A DNA stretch of 64,000 bases, taken from JAZDEY01 sp043808325 [NCBI: Candidatus Eiseniibacteriota bacterium]. Lineage in GTDB: Bacteria > Arandabacterota > Arandabacteria > Arandabacterales. The stretch spans positions 1-64,000 of the forward strand of contig JAZDEY010000031.1 of the NCBI GenBank assembly GCA_043808325.1, written 5' to 3'. Made by a program: the position numbers and the translations under genes. The first letter of the stretch is position 1, and the number at the start of each line of letters is the position of its first letter. Below, piece by piece: positions 43,411 through 51,357 of this stretch. The notes beneath the pieces were generated by a model. It was not told where the DNA came from. It did no database searches and saw only the letters and a program-made list of their open reading frames with translations.

Positions 43411-43875
43411 ATGGCCGACTTCAAGCCCCGCATAATCGCTTTTCTGTGCAACTGGTGCTCCTACGCCGGGGCGGATCTGGCGGGAACCACGCGCGTCAAG
43501 CACCGGGCTGATGTCCGGGTGATCAGGGTCCCATGTTCCGGCCGGATCGATCCCAGTTTCGTCCTGAAGGCCTTCGAACGTGGGGCGGACGGGGTGATCG
43601 TCGGAGGTTGTCATCCGGGTGACTGTCACTATGTGAAAGGCAATCTGAACGCGCGACGACGCTTCCTGCTCCTCAGGCACCTTCTGGGTTTTCTGGGTAT
43701 CGCCCCGGAGCGCTTCCAGGTCACCTGGTGCTCGGCGGCCGAAGGCGGTAAGTGGGCAGGTGTGGTCAATGATGTATGTGAGGCCGTGGAGAAGCTCGGG
43801 CCTCTGGAGGGCCTGAGGGAGATGTCGGGTTCAATCAGGGCCCCCGATAAGGAGATAGATCTCAGTGCCGAGTGA
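43411..43875 (+). CDS. flxD: FlxD/MvhD-type iron-sulfur protein
   Basis: 154 residues. Cysteines in AFLCNWCSYAGADLAG, VPCSGRIDP and GGCHPGDCHY match the MvhD [2Fe-2S] family, which links HdrA to its electron-donating partner. No hydrogenase MvhA/MvhG genes are present; the next genes fit the Flx module, so the donor is more likely NADH than H2. It overlaps the next gene by 11 bp. Confidence 0.88.
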   Translation: MADFKPRIIAFLCNWCSYAGADLAGTTRVKHRADVRVIRVPCSGRIDPSFVLKAFERGADGVIVGGCHPGDCHYVKGNLNARRRFLLLRHLLGFLGIAPERFQVTWCSAAEGGKWAGVVNDVCEAVEKLGPLEGLREMSGSIRAPDKEIDLSAE

Positions 43876-44749
43876 TGCGGAGTCGATCTTGAGGGAACGG
43901 GCCAGGGACCTGCTTGCCAAGGGACAGGTGAGACTTGTCCTGGGTTACGGCAAGACTCACTCGGGCGAAGGTGTGCGGCCCCAACTGGTCGAGAAGCCCG
44001 AGGAGGCCGCGAGTCTGGTCTGGAACGCCGGGTGTGTGCAGAACCTTTCGACCTATCTCACGCGGGAGCCCAGTCTAGGCATAATCCAGAAGGGTGGCAG
44101 AGTCGCAGTGGTGGCCAAGGGCTGCGACGCCCGGGCGATAGTCGGGCTGATCCAGGAAAAGCAGCTCAAGCGGGAAGCGGTCGTGGTGCTCGGGATGGTG
44201 TGTGACGGAGTGGTGACAGGGGAGGCCGGTGGGGCCGGCGTGCCCTCGAAGTGCCGCCAGTGTGAGTGGCACACACCTCCCATCTTCGATGAACTGATTG
44301 GAGACAAGGCTGCCACAAGATCCAAAGAAGGCGATCCCCTGGCCGACATCAAGCGGATCGAGCAGATGTCGGAGGCGAAGCGGTGGGCATTCTGGACCTC
44401 GGAACTCTCCAGGTGCATCAAGTGCTATGCGTGTCGCCAGGCCTGTCCGATGTGCTACTGCAAGGAGTGCATCACCGAGAAGTCACGACCCCAGTGGATA
44501 GAGAAGTCATCGTCGCTCCGAGGCAATCTCGCATACCACTTCATCCGCGCTATGCATCTCGCCGGCAGATGCATTGCCTGTGAGGAATGCCGGCGTGCTT
44601 GTCCGATGGGCATACCGGTGGATCTGCTCTCGCGATTCCTTTCCGCGAAAGCGGAGGAGGCCTTCGGCTACAAGCCGGGCTCCGATCCCAAGGCTGAGCC
44701 CTTCTTTGTGACATCTAAAGACAGTGATCCGGATGACTTCATAAGGTAA
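43865..44749 (+). CDS. flxC: FlxC/FlxB-type iron-sulfur subunit
   Basis: 294 residues. The N-terminal alpha/beta part has VVAKGCDARAIVGLIQE, and a CRQC motif follows. Two ferredoxin-type motifs come next, CIKCYACRQACPMCYCKEC and CIACEECRRACPMGIP. It resembles the beta subunits of F420-reducing or formate dehydrogenase-type enzymes and the iron-sulfur subunits of FlxABCD. The letter C is assigned by mirrored gene order (hdrCBA-flxDCBA); B and C could be swapped. Starts on GTG 43865. Confidence 0.75.
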   Translation: MPSDAESILRERARDLLAKGQVRLVLGYGKTHSGEGVRPQLVEKPEEAASLVWNAGCVQNLSTYLTREPSLGIIQKGGRVAVVAKGCDARAIVGLIQEKQLKREAVVVLGMVCDGVVTGEAGGAGVPSKCRQCEWHTPPIFDELIGDKAATRSKEGDPLADIKRIEQMSEAKRWAFWTSELSRCIKCYACRQACPMCYCKECITEKSRPQWIEKSSSLRGNLAYHFIRAMHLAGRCIACEECRRACPMGIPVDLLSRFLSAKAEEAFGYKPGSDPKAEPFFVTSKDSDPDDFIR

Positions 44750-44765
44750 AGATAAGGTGAAGGTG

Positions 44766-45803
44766 ATGGCGTCTAAGGAAGACATCTTGGGAATCGTCGA
44801 TGCTGCCCGAGGCAAAGGCTACGCGGTTTTTGCCCCGGTCAAGCGGGACAACCTGGTGTTCCTGGCCAGAGTTGACGATACTGCCTCGATCGATTTCGAT
44901 CATGTGCTCACCGTGACGAGCCTCAAGGATGTTCTGCTGCCGAGGTGTGAAGCGGTGGCAAAGCTGGACCTGGACGAGGCAAGCGCGGCGCCGCCCGAGG
45001 AGGCCCGAGAGGCGACCCTCATCTTCGGCTCGCGGCCGTGCGATGCGGCCGGAGCGAGCATCCTGGACGCGATCCTCTTGGGGCCGATAGGCGACGCGCA
45101 CTATGCGCGGCGGCGCGAGAGAACCGTTATCGTGACTCTCGCCTGCTCCAGGTCCGACCAGGCTTGCTTCTGCTGGTCGATGGGTTACGGTCCGCATGAC
45201 CCTACGGGGAGCGACGTCCTCATATTGCCGGCGGGTGGCCGGTTCGAAGTGAAGGCGATCACCGGGAAGGGCAAAGCGTTTCTTGAGGGAATCGGTTTCG
45301 CGGATAAGGATCTAGAGCGAGGCGGCGGCAGTGTCGGCGCTGTGGATGCGCCCCCTACCCTGAGCCGTAAAGTTGAGATAACGGAACTCAAGGCTTGGCT
45401 CGATTGCAATTTCGATAGTCCCTTGTGGCGGGCGGTGTCCGAGAACTGTGTCAGTTGCGGGACCTGTTATTACCTTTGTCCCACCTGCCACTGTTTCGAT
45501 ATCGTCGATGAGACCGGTCTCTCCAAGGGTGATCGAATGAGAATCTGGGATTGCTGTTCCTTCTCGGGTTTCACCAAGATGGCGGGCCATCAGCCGCGGC
45601 TCGGTAGACACGCGAGGTACCGGCAGCGGGTGATGCACAAGTTTAGTTATTGCGTCGATAATGTCGGCAAGGTGGCGTGCGTTGGGGACGGCAGGTGCAT
45701 CCGGCATTGTCCTTATGGCGTGGATATCTGCGAAGTGCTGGAGGACCTGGCCGGGGGGCATAGGAAAGAAGCGGGCGGCGGTAGCCAGGGAACCGGGAAG
45801 TAG
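44766..45803 (+). CDS. flxB: FlxB-type iron-sulfur subunit (sulfhydrogenase/AsrA-like)
   Basis: 345 residues. The N-terminal region has GSRPCDAAGASILDAI, as in AsrA and sulfhydrogenase beta subunits. Two [4Fe-4S] motifs lie in the C-terminal half (CVSCGTCYYLCPTCHCFD and CVGDGRCIRHCPYGVDICE). It passes electrons between FlxA and the other subunits. ATG 44766 is preceded by AGGTGA; GTG 44757 is the alternative. It is followed after 6 bp by flxA. Confidence 0.78.
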   Translation: MASKEDILGIVDAARGKGYAVFAPVKRDNLVFLARVDDTASIDFDHVLTVTSLKDVLLPRCEAVAKLDLDEASAAPPEEAREATLIFGSRPCDAAGASILDAILLGPIGDAHYARRRERTVIVTLACSRSDQACFCWSMGYGPHDPTGSDVLILPAGGRFEVKAITGKGKAFLEGIGFADKDLERGGGSVGAVDAPPTLSRKVEITELKAWLDCNFDSPLWRAVSENCVSCGTCYYLCPTCHCFDIVDETGLSKGDRMRIWDCCSFSGFTKMAGHQPRLGRHARYRQRVMHKFSYCVDNVGKVACVGDGRCIRHCPYGVDICEVLEDLAGGHRKEAGGGSQGTGK

Positions 45804-45809
45804 GAAGAG

Positions 45810-46649
45810 GTGGAGCGCGTGCAAGAGGATCTCGTACCCAAGATCGTGCGCGTCATAGAGGTGAGGCAGGAGACGCCTGACATAAGGTCGGTGAAACTTG
45901 CCCTCGAGAACTCCGGCCGGCAGGCCCATTTCACCTTCAAGCCGGGACAGTTCTGCCTGGTCTCGGTCTTGGGCACGGGGGAATCGGCTTTCTGTATTGC
46001 ATCGCCTCTTTCCGAGACGGATTCGATCGAGATAAGCGTCAAGAAGGTGGGGACAGTGACCGCGGCGGTGCATGACCTCGAGGTCGGAGATAAGGTCGGC
46101 CTGCGTGGCCCATATGGCAACTGGTTTCCGTTCGATGCGATGCTTGGCCGGGATGTGGTCTTTGTGGGTGGTGGGATCGGGCTTGCGCCCCTGAGACCTT
46201 TGATCTGGCAGACGCTGGCTGCGAGAGATAGGTTCAAAGGCGTTTACATCATATACGGTGCCAGGACCGCCGCGGACCAGGTCTATAAGAACGAGATTGC
46301 CGACTGGGGCAAGCGCAAGGACATCAAACTCACCAAGACAGTCGACCCCGGAGGGGAGAATCCCGGTTGGGACGGTGAGGTCGGGCTTGTACCCAAGGTG
46401 CTCGAGAAAGTGAACCCTCCGCCGGATGCGGTCCTCATAACCTGTGGCCCACCGATCATGATCAAGTTTGTAATAATCGCGGCGACCGGGCTTGGTTTCA
46501 AGCCCGAGGATGTCGTTACCACGCTCGAAATGAAGATGAAGTGCGGCGTCGGCCTTTGCGGACGATGCAACATCGGCAGACGCTACGTCTGCAAGGATGG
46601 ACCGGTCTTCACTCTCAAAGAGATTCAGTCTCTTCCCGATGAGTTCTAA
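45810..46649 (+). CDS. flxA: FlxA-type FAD/NAD(P)-binding subunit
   Basis: 279 residues. An FAD domain (FKPGQFCLVSVLG, FCIASPLS) and an NAD(P) domain (FVGGGIGLAPLRPLIWQ) lie ahead of a C-terminal [2Fe-2S] loop C-x4-C-x2-C (MKCGVGLCGRCNIG, then a further Cys in RYVCKDGPVF). The layout equals sulfhydrogenase gamma and dihydroorotate dehydrogenase electron-transfer subunits. It should oxidise NADH and feed HdrA. GTG 45810 or GTG 45819 starts the protein. It closes the hdrCBA-flxDCBA cluster. Confidence 0.85.
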   Translation: MERVQEDLVPKIVRVIEVRQETPDIRSVKLALENSGRQAHFTFKPGQFCLVSVLGTGESAFCIASPLSETDSIEISVKKVGTVTAAVHDLEVGDKVGLRGPYGNWFPFDAMLGRDVVFVGGGIGLAPLRPLIWQTLAARDRFKGVYIIYGARTAADQVYKNEIADWGKRKDIKLTKTVDPGGENPGWDGEVGLVPKVLEKVNPPPDAVLITCGPPIMIKFVIIAATGLGFKPEDVVTTLEMKMKCGVGLCGRCNIGRRYVCKDGPVFTLKEIQSLPDEF

Positions 46650-46654
46650 GCCTG

Positions 46655-47584
46655 ATGACGTCTGAGGCTCGCCGGCCCGCCCGCCCGGCAAGGCTCGGCC
46701 TGTGGCTTCGCGCCCTAAGAGCACCCTTCCTCACGGCATCGGGAATCCCTGTTCTGGTCGGTGCGTCTGCCGCCTTCTGGAAGACCGGGGATTTCGATCT
46801 CATGCGTCTGGCGCTGGCGCTCGGAGGCGTGCTCGCCCTCCACCTGGGCGCCAATCTGGCAAACGATTACTTCGACTGGCGCACAGGCTGCGACCAGCTT
46901 AACCCCGAGCCTACTCCGTTCTCGGGAGGCAGCCGCGTGATTCAGGAGGGACTTATCTCTTCGGCGGCGATCCTGGCCGTCTCATGCCTCTTTTTCGGGC
47001 TGGGGGCGGTTCTCGGTCTCGTGCTCAATACCATGGTCGCGGGCAACAGGGTCCTGTGGCTGGGGGTTGCCGGCGTCGCAGGCGGATTCGCATACTCTGC
47101 GGCGCCCTTTAAGCTCAGCTACCGTGGGATTGGGGAGCCGGTGGTGTTCGCCCTGTTCGGTCCTCTGGCTGTTGCGGGCAGCTATCTGGTCCAAACAGGG
47201 ACCCTGTCCGGTTTCGCGCTGCTGGCGTCTCTGCCCTCCGGGCTGATGGTGCTCGCGATTCTCCTGGTGAACGAGGTCTTGGACGTCAAATGGGATCGCG
47301 AAGCCCACAAGCGGACGCTGGTGGTGGCGCTCGGCGAGCGGCGCGGCTACTTGCTCTTTCTTGCGGTGTATCTTGCGGCTTATGGATCGCTCGCGGTCGG
47401 ACTCTTGACGAAGGTATTCCCGCCGGTGGCAGGACTGGGATTCTTGCCGGTCGCCGTCTGGGTGAGAGCGCTGCTGCCTCGTAACGCCCTGAGTGACCGC
47501 GCGCACACCATCGGCGCGAGCCGGGCTGCCATCGTCTCACATACGGCGAGCGGTATCGCGATCGCAATCGCCTACCTCGTCTGA
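46655..47584 (+). CDS. UbiA-family prenyltransferase (MenA-like)
   Basis: 309 residues with eight to nine membrane helices. The two Asp-rich motifs are NDYFDWRTGCD (residues about 71-81) and NEVLDVKWDREAHKRT, and RVIQEG is conserved. The first motif and length fit 1,4-dihydroxy-2-naphthoate prenyltransferases, which make demethylmenaquinone. The next gene supplies a polyprenyl diphosphate. No other men or mqn genes are in the window, so the aromatic acceptor remains uncertain. Confidence 0.8.
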   Translation: MTSEARRPARPARLGLWLRALRAPFLTASGIPVLVGASAAFWKTGDFDLMRLALALGGVLALHLGANLANDYFDWRTGCDQLNPEPTPFSGGSRVIQEGLISSAAILAVSCLFFGLGAVLGLVLNTMVAGNRVLWLGVAGVAGGFAYSAAPFKLSYRGIGEPVVFALFGPLAVAGSYLVQTGTLSGFALLASLPSGLMVLAILLVNEVLDVKWDREAHKRTLVVALGERRGYLLFLAVYLAAYGSLAVGLLTKVFPPVAGLGFLPVAVWVRALLPRNALSDRAHTIGASRAAIVSHTASGIAIAIAYLV

Positions 47585-47621
47585 CCCAAGGGCCCAGCCT
47601 CAAGATCGCCCATCCCTTCGT

Positions 47622-47650
47622 TTGACAAAACGCGAGGGCGGTATTAGGAT
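47622..47650 (+). promoter_or_regulatory. Sigma70 promoter TTGACA-N17-TAGGAT
   Basis: TTGACA (47622-47627), a 17-nt spacer and TAGGAT (47645-47650) lie 20 bp before the polyprenyl synthase ATG. This makes a short leader and shows that the start is ATG 47670, not an upstream codon of the same open frame. Confidence 0.75.
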
Positions 47651-47669
47651 TTGGCAAACGAGGGCGACG

Positions 47670-48626
47670 ATGGCTGCAACCGTGGCAATTGGCGAACAGA
47701 TACGAGCTCCGATCCGTCAGGAGCTGGACGCGCTTGAGCAGGAGCTTGATCGGGCCTTCGCCTCCGAGATCGGGCTTGTCTCCGCCATCGGACGGCATCT
47801 GGCCACGATGAAGGGCAAGCGCCTCAGACCCGCGATGGCCCTACTTGCGGCGAAGATCGGCGCTTGCGAGACCTCGGTCGCCGTCAAGGTGGCAACTGCC
47901 GTGGAGATCGTGCACACGGCGACTCTTTTGCACGATGACTCGATTGACCGAAGCCACCTCAGGCGAGGGCTTCCCACCGTCAACAGGCTGTGGAACGATC
48001 AGGTCTCGGTGATCATGGGAGATCATCTCTTCTGCAAAGCCTTCCGGATTCTCCATGAGGCTGGACTCTTCGACGTTGCATCGGTGCTGTCCGCAGGTTC
48101 CGACAGCATGACCTACGGTGAGATGTTTCAGATGGATCTGCGCGGCAAGTATGACATCTCCGAAGACACGTATCTTGCGATGGTGAAACACAAGACCGCT
48201 TCGCTCTTTGCTTCAGCCTGCGAGGCGGGCGCAATAGTGGGAGGGCTTACCGCAGAGGAAAGGTCCGACCTTAAGGCCTACGGCGAGAACCTCGGCATTG
48301 CCTTTCAGATAATCGATGACATCCTTGACTTCATAGGAGACGTGACCCTGATGGGTAAGCCCGTGGGGAATGATCTCAGGGACGGCCGTGTCACTTTGCC
48401 CCTGATCGTGGCCCTTAGAAATGGTGGGAGTGCCGACGAGATCAGGCGCGCCGAGTGGGCCGATGTGGTGCGCTTGGTCGAAGACAGCGGCGGTGTGGAG
48501 TATTCCCGGCGACTGGCCGAGAGCTTTGCGGCGCTGGCCAAAGAGCACTTAGCCGGCCTGAGGTCCTGCCCTGCGGCCAATTCCCTCAGACTTGTTGCCG
48601 ATCATGTTGTGCTGCGAAAAAAGTAA
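47670..48626 (+). CDS. Trans-polyprenyl diphosphate synthase
   Basis: 318 residues. First Asp-rich motif LHDDSIDRS with the preceding GKRLRPA, second Asp-rich motif IIDDILDF, and GKPVGNDLRDGRVTLP: all hallmarks of long-chain trans-prenyl synthases (hepta/octa/nonaprenyl). It makes the side chain for quinones or undecaprenyl-like lipids. ATG 47670 follows its own promoter. The next gene is apbE. Confidence 0.9.
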   Translation: MAATVAIGEQIRAPIRQELDALEQELDRAFASEIGLVSAIGRHLATMKGKRLRPAMALLAAKIGACETSVAVKVATAVEIVHTATLLHDDSIDRSHLRRGLPTVNRLWNDQVSVIMGDHLFCKAFRILHEAGLFDVASVLSAGSDSMTYGEMFQMDLRGKYDISEDTYLAMVKHKTASLFASACEAGAIVGGLTAEERSDLKAYGENLGIAFQIIDDILDFIGDVTLMGKPVGNDLRDGRVTLPLIVALRNGGSADEIRRAEWADVVRLVEDSGGVEYSRRLAESFAALAKEHLAGLRSCPAANSLRLVADHVVLRKK

Positions 48627-48638
48627 GCTCGAACATCG

Positions 48639-49622
48639 ATGAAGAAGTATGGATATATCCTCCCCGCCGCGATCATCCTTGTAATTCTCGGCATCTCGCT
48701 TGCGAAGACCCTCCAGCGGGAGAAACAGCTCCATTCGGATTCGGCCCTATTGATGGACACGCTTGTCGAGGTCAGTGTGTGGGGCGAAGGCAGAGTCTCG
48801 GCCGAGGCGGGTGTCGATTCGGCGCTCGCTGCGATCGCGCGGATCGATACCCTTCTGGGCGATGCCCGCGTCGACACCAAGAGCGACCGGAGAATCGTCG
48901 AGTCGTCCGAGTTTCGTGAGATCATGGCAGTGGCTGGGAAGGTCTGCAGGTTGACCGGCGGCCTTTTTGACCCCACGGTCGGCAGCGTCACCAGGCTATG
49001 GAACTTCGGCGAGAGTGTGGTGCCACCCGAGCCCGACTCGATAAGAGCCGCGCTCACCCACGTCGGTCTGGCCCGATTCCTGGCCGCAGGTGATTCCGAG
49101 AGATTCATTCTTGATCTTGGCGGGGTTGCCAAGGGCTATGCCGTCGATCTGGCTGCACGGAAGCTGGTCGCACTGGGATTCACGTCGGCGATCGTCGTGG
49201 GTGGCGGCGACATGAGGCTCGTGGGCAAGCGCCCTGACGGAAAACCGTGGCGCATAGCGATCCGGCACCCGCGTCGGCCGGGAATCTTCATCGGGTATCT
49301 TGATCTCGAGGACACCGCAGTTGCGACCTCCGGAGACTACGAACGGTGCTTCATCTACCAGGGTAGACGCTATCATCATATCCTTGACCCGAGAACTGGG
49401 ATGCCCAGCGGGGCTTCGACCAGTGTCACGGTGGTAGCACCCAGCGGCGCTCTTTGCGACGCCCTTGCCACCGGGCTTTTCCTCCTGGGCCCACAGGCAG
49501 GGCTCGAGCTTGCCGGGTCCCTGGACGATGTGAACGCGGTCTTCGTGTATGCCGACGGTGAAAGCCTGGTGGTGACACCGGGACTTGCCGGCAGATTCGA
49601 GAGGGCTTCCCTTGAGCCATGA
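48639..49622 (+). CDS. apbE: FAD:protein FMN transferase
   Basis: 327 residues with an N-terminal membrane anchor (YILPAAIILVILGISLA). MDTLVEVSVWG, LDLGGVAKGYAVD, VGGGDMR and HHILDPRTGMPS are the ApbE signatures for FAD and metal binding. It attaches FMN to Thr residues of RnfD and RnfG outside the membrane. It is followed by other RNF accessory genes, 9 kb from the structural operon. Confidence 0.93.
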   Translation: MKKYGYILPAAIILVILGISLAKTLQREKQLHSDSALLMDTLVEVSVWGEGRVSAEAGVDSALAAIARIDTLLGDARVDTKSDRRIVESSEFREIMAVAGKVCRLTGGLFDPTVGSVTRLWNFGESVVPPEPDSIRAALTHVGLARFLAAGDSERFILDLGGVAKGYAVDLAARKLVALGFTSAIVVGGGDMRLVGKRPDGKPWRIAIRHPRRPGIFIGYLDLEDTAVATSGDYERCFIYQGRRYHHILDPRTGMPSGASTSVTVVAPSGALCDALATGLFLLGPQAGLELAGSLDDVNAVFVYADGESLVVTPGLAGRFERASLEP

Positions 49623-49989
49623 GTCGCGCCACAGCATCACCCTCTGGGACATGGTTCTCGCGGTCGCGACGGTTGCCCTCGGAGTAGCTTTCGTGGCTTT
49701 CGGGGAGGCCCACGTATCGGGCACGCAGGTGGCGATCACCAGTCCCGGCGGTAAGGTCCTGACCTTCGACCTCGGGCAGTCAAGGACTATGGAGGTGGAG
49801 GGGCTCAAGGGCCGAACCGTAGTCAGTCTCGACGGAGGGTCGGTCCGTTTTGTCTCTTCCCCCTGTCCACATAAGGACTGCGTCAGGCGGGGCCGGATTT
49901 CAAGGAGTGGAGAATGGATTGCATGCGTACCCAATCGTGTGGTGGCAACAATCACAGGCGAACGAACCTATGACGGCATCACACCCTGA
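49612..49989 (+). CDS. NusG domain II-containing protein (RNF-associated)
   Basis: 125 residues. A membrane helix (DMVLAVATVALGVAFVAFG) is followed by the small beta domain with SSPCPHKDCVRRGRISRSGEWIACVPNRVVATI split around two Cys and the PCPHK motif. This family (NusG_II) is often encoded beside ApbE and Gx genes in anaerobes with RNF. TTG 49612 has AGAGGG 6 nt upstream and overlaps the apbE stop; it overlaps the Gx gene by 20 bp. Function unknown. Confidence 0.8.
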   Translation: MSHESRHSITLWDMVLAVATVALGVAFVAFGEAHVSGTQVAITSPGGKVLTFDLGQSRTMEVEGLKGRTVVSLDGGSVRFVSSPCPHKDCVRRGRISRSGEWIACVPNRVVATITGERTYDGITP

Positions 49990-50518
49990 CCGAGGGCGCC
50001 CTGCGCGGGCTACATCGCTTGCGCGCCTCGGGCTGCTTTCCGCCTGCGCGGTGGCCGTCTACGTTTTTGAAGGGCTGATGCCCATGCCTATTCCCTGGGC
50101 ACGGCTGGGGCTTTCCAATGTGGTAATTGTGGTGTCGCTCTTTGGCTACGGCCTCGGGGATGCCTTGATCGTCAACCTGGTTCGGATCGTTGCGGGTAAC
50201 CTGCTGCTGGGTATGCTCTTCAGTCCCGCCTTCGTGTTCTCTCTGGTCGGCAGTGTGTCCGCTCTTGCGGCGATGGCCGCGGCCCGCTGGAAGCTGGTGC
50301 CTCCGCTGTCGGTCGTGGGAACCAGCTTGATCGGGGCCGTCACCAATAATGTCGTGCAGGTTGTGCTATTCACCGCAATGTTTTCCGCCTCCGGCGCCGC
50401 GCCGAGCCTGCTTGGCGGCTTCATCTTGCTGGGCGTGGGTGTGGGCCTGGCGACGGGAGTGATAGCGGCCAGAATCCTTGATAAGGTAGCGCTTGCAACC
50501 CCTAGAAGCTTCAATTAG
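49970..50518 (+). CDS. Gx transporter family / heptaprenyl diphosphate synthase component I-like membrane protein
   Basis: 182 residues with about five membrane helices. LMPMPIPWARLGLSNVVIVVSL and LVRIVAGNLLLG are signatures of the Hpre_diP_synt_I/Gx family. These proteins resemble ECF-type S components and are usually found with NusG_II, ApbE and RNF genes. ATG 49970 lies within the previous gene. No biochemical role is established. Confidence 0.75.
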   Translation: MTASHPDRGRPARATSLARLGLLSACAVAVYVFEGLMPMPIPWARLGLSNVVIVVSLFGYGLGDALIVNLVRIVAGNLLLGMLFSPAFVFSLVGSVSALAAMAAARWKLVPPLSVVGTSLIGAVTNNVVQVVLFTAMFSASGAAPSLLGGFILLGVGVGLATGVIAARILDKVALATPRSFN

Positions 50519-50530
50519 AGTATTGCCAGC

Positions 50531-50980
50531 ATGAGGAACACGGGATACGTGGTCAATACCAGGGGCAATGTTGCCGAAGTAGTGCTCGGGGAGCAAGCCG
50601 ACTGCACCCGCTGCGGAGCCTGCTTGGCGATCGTCGACCGCAAGCAGCATGCGATCCGCGCAGCGAACGAAATAGGAGCCAGAGTCGGACAGAAGGTGGA
50701 AATAGAGATCGCGCCCGGAAGAGCCGTTTTAGCTTCGTTCTCATTCTTCATATTGCCTCTGGTTGTGACCTTTGGCGGCGCCATCCTGGGTTATCACCTG
50801 GCGCGCCGCGCGGTGCTCCCACCTCTATTGGGCGCCGCGATCCTTGGCGGCGGTCTCCTGGTGGTTTATTTTCTGAGCTTGCACCATCTTCACGTGGCCG
50901 ACCTGGGAGCGACCTCTGTCACTGTGGTCCGGCTTCATCAGGGACCGAGCGAAGAGCAATCATCCGAGAGGGGGTGCTAG
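50531..50980 (+). CDS. rseC: RseC/MucC family protein (SoxR-reducing system)
   Basis: 149 residues. Cytoplasmic Cys motif QADCTRCGACL near residues 23-33, then two membrane helices (LASFSFFILPLVVTFGGAILG and a second near 95-117). RseC belongs to the SoxR-reducing/RNF accessory set and probably binds an iron-sulfur cluster. It ends one base inside the rsfS start. Confidence 0.82.
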   Translation: MRNTGYVVNTRGNVAEVVLGEQADCTRCGACLAIVDRKQHAIRAANEIGARVGQKVEIEIAPGRAVLASFSFFILPLVVTFGGAILGYHLARRAVLPPLLGAAILGGGLLVVYFLSLHHLHVADLGATSVTVVRLHQGPSEEQSSERGC

Positions 50981-51357
50981 TGGCTGCTTTGACGCCCAAG
51001 AACTTGGCGAAAACCTGTTGTGATATTGCCCTCGAGAAGAGGGCCGAAGATGTACTGATTATCGACCTCAGGAAACTCAGCGCCCCGACCGATTATTTCG
51101 TGATCTGTAGCGGCACCGGTGAGAGACACGTCCGGGCGGTCGCCGACGGCATCGTTGAAGGGCTCCTGAAACAGGGTGTCCGCCCCTGGCACGTGGAAGG
51201 TATCACGGCCCGGAAGTGGATCCTGGTGGACTACGTCAACGTTGTTGTTCACGTCTTTAACAACGAGACAAGGAAGTTCTACTCGCTTGAGACTCTGTGG
51301 GGAGACGCCCCTTCGGAGAAGGTCAGGCCAAGGACCCGGAGGACGCGGAAGGCGTGA
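50980..51357 (+). CDS. rsfS: Ribosomal silencing factor RsfS
   Basis: 125 residues. DVLIIDLRKLSAPTDYFVI, then GERHVRAVAD and WILVDYVNVVVHVFN, are the RsfS core. It binds L14 and blocks subunit joining in starvation. The C-terminal 20 residues are basic. GTG 50980 follows AGGGGG by 5 nt. It overlaps argS by 4 bp. Confidence 0.9.
   Translation: MAALTPKNLAKTCCDIALEKRAEDVLIIDLRKLSAPTDYFVICSGTGERHVRAVADGIVEGLLKQGVRPWHVEGITARKWILVDYVNVVVHVFNNETRKFYSLETLWGDAPSEKVRPRTRRTRKA

Noticed and set aside
43411-43875. F420-non-reducing hydrogenase operon
   Set aside because: MvhD-like protein only; no MvhA/MvhG large or small subunits, while the Flx genes follow.
45312-46724. 470-codon minus-strand open frame across flxB and flxA
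   Set aside because: Antisense shadow of two clearly recognised genes; composition reflects complementary codons.
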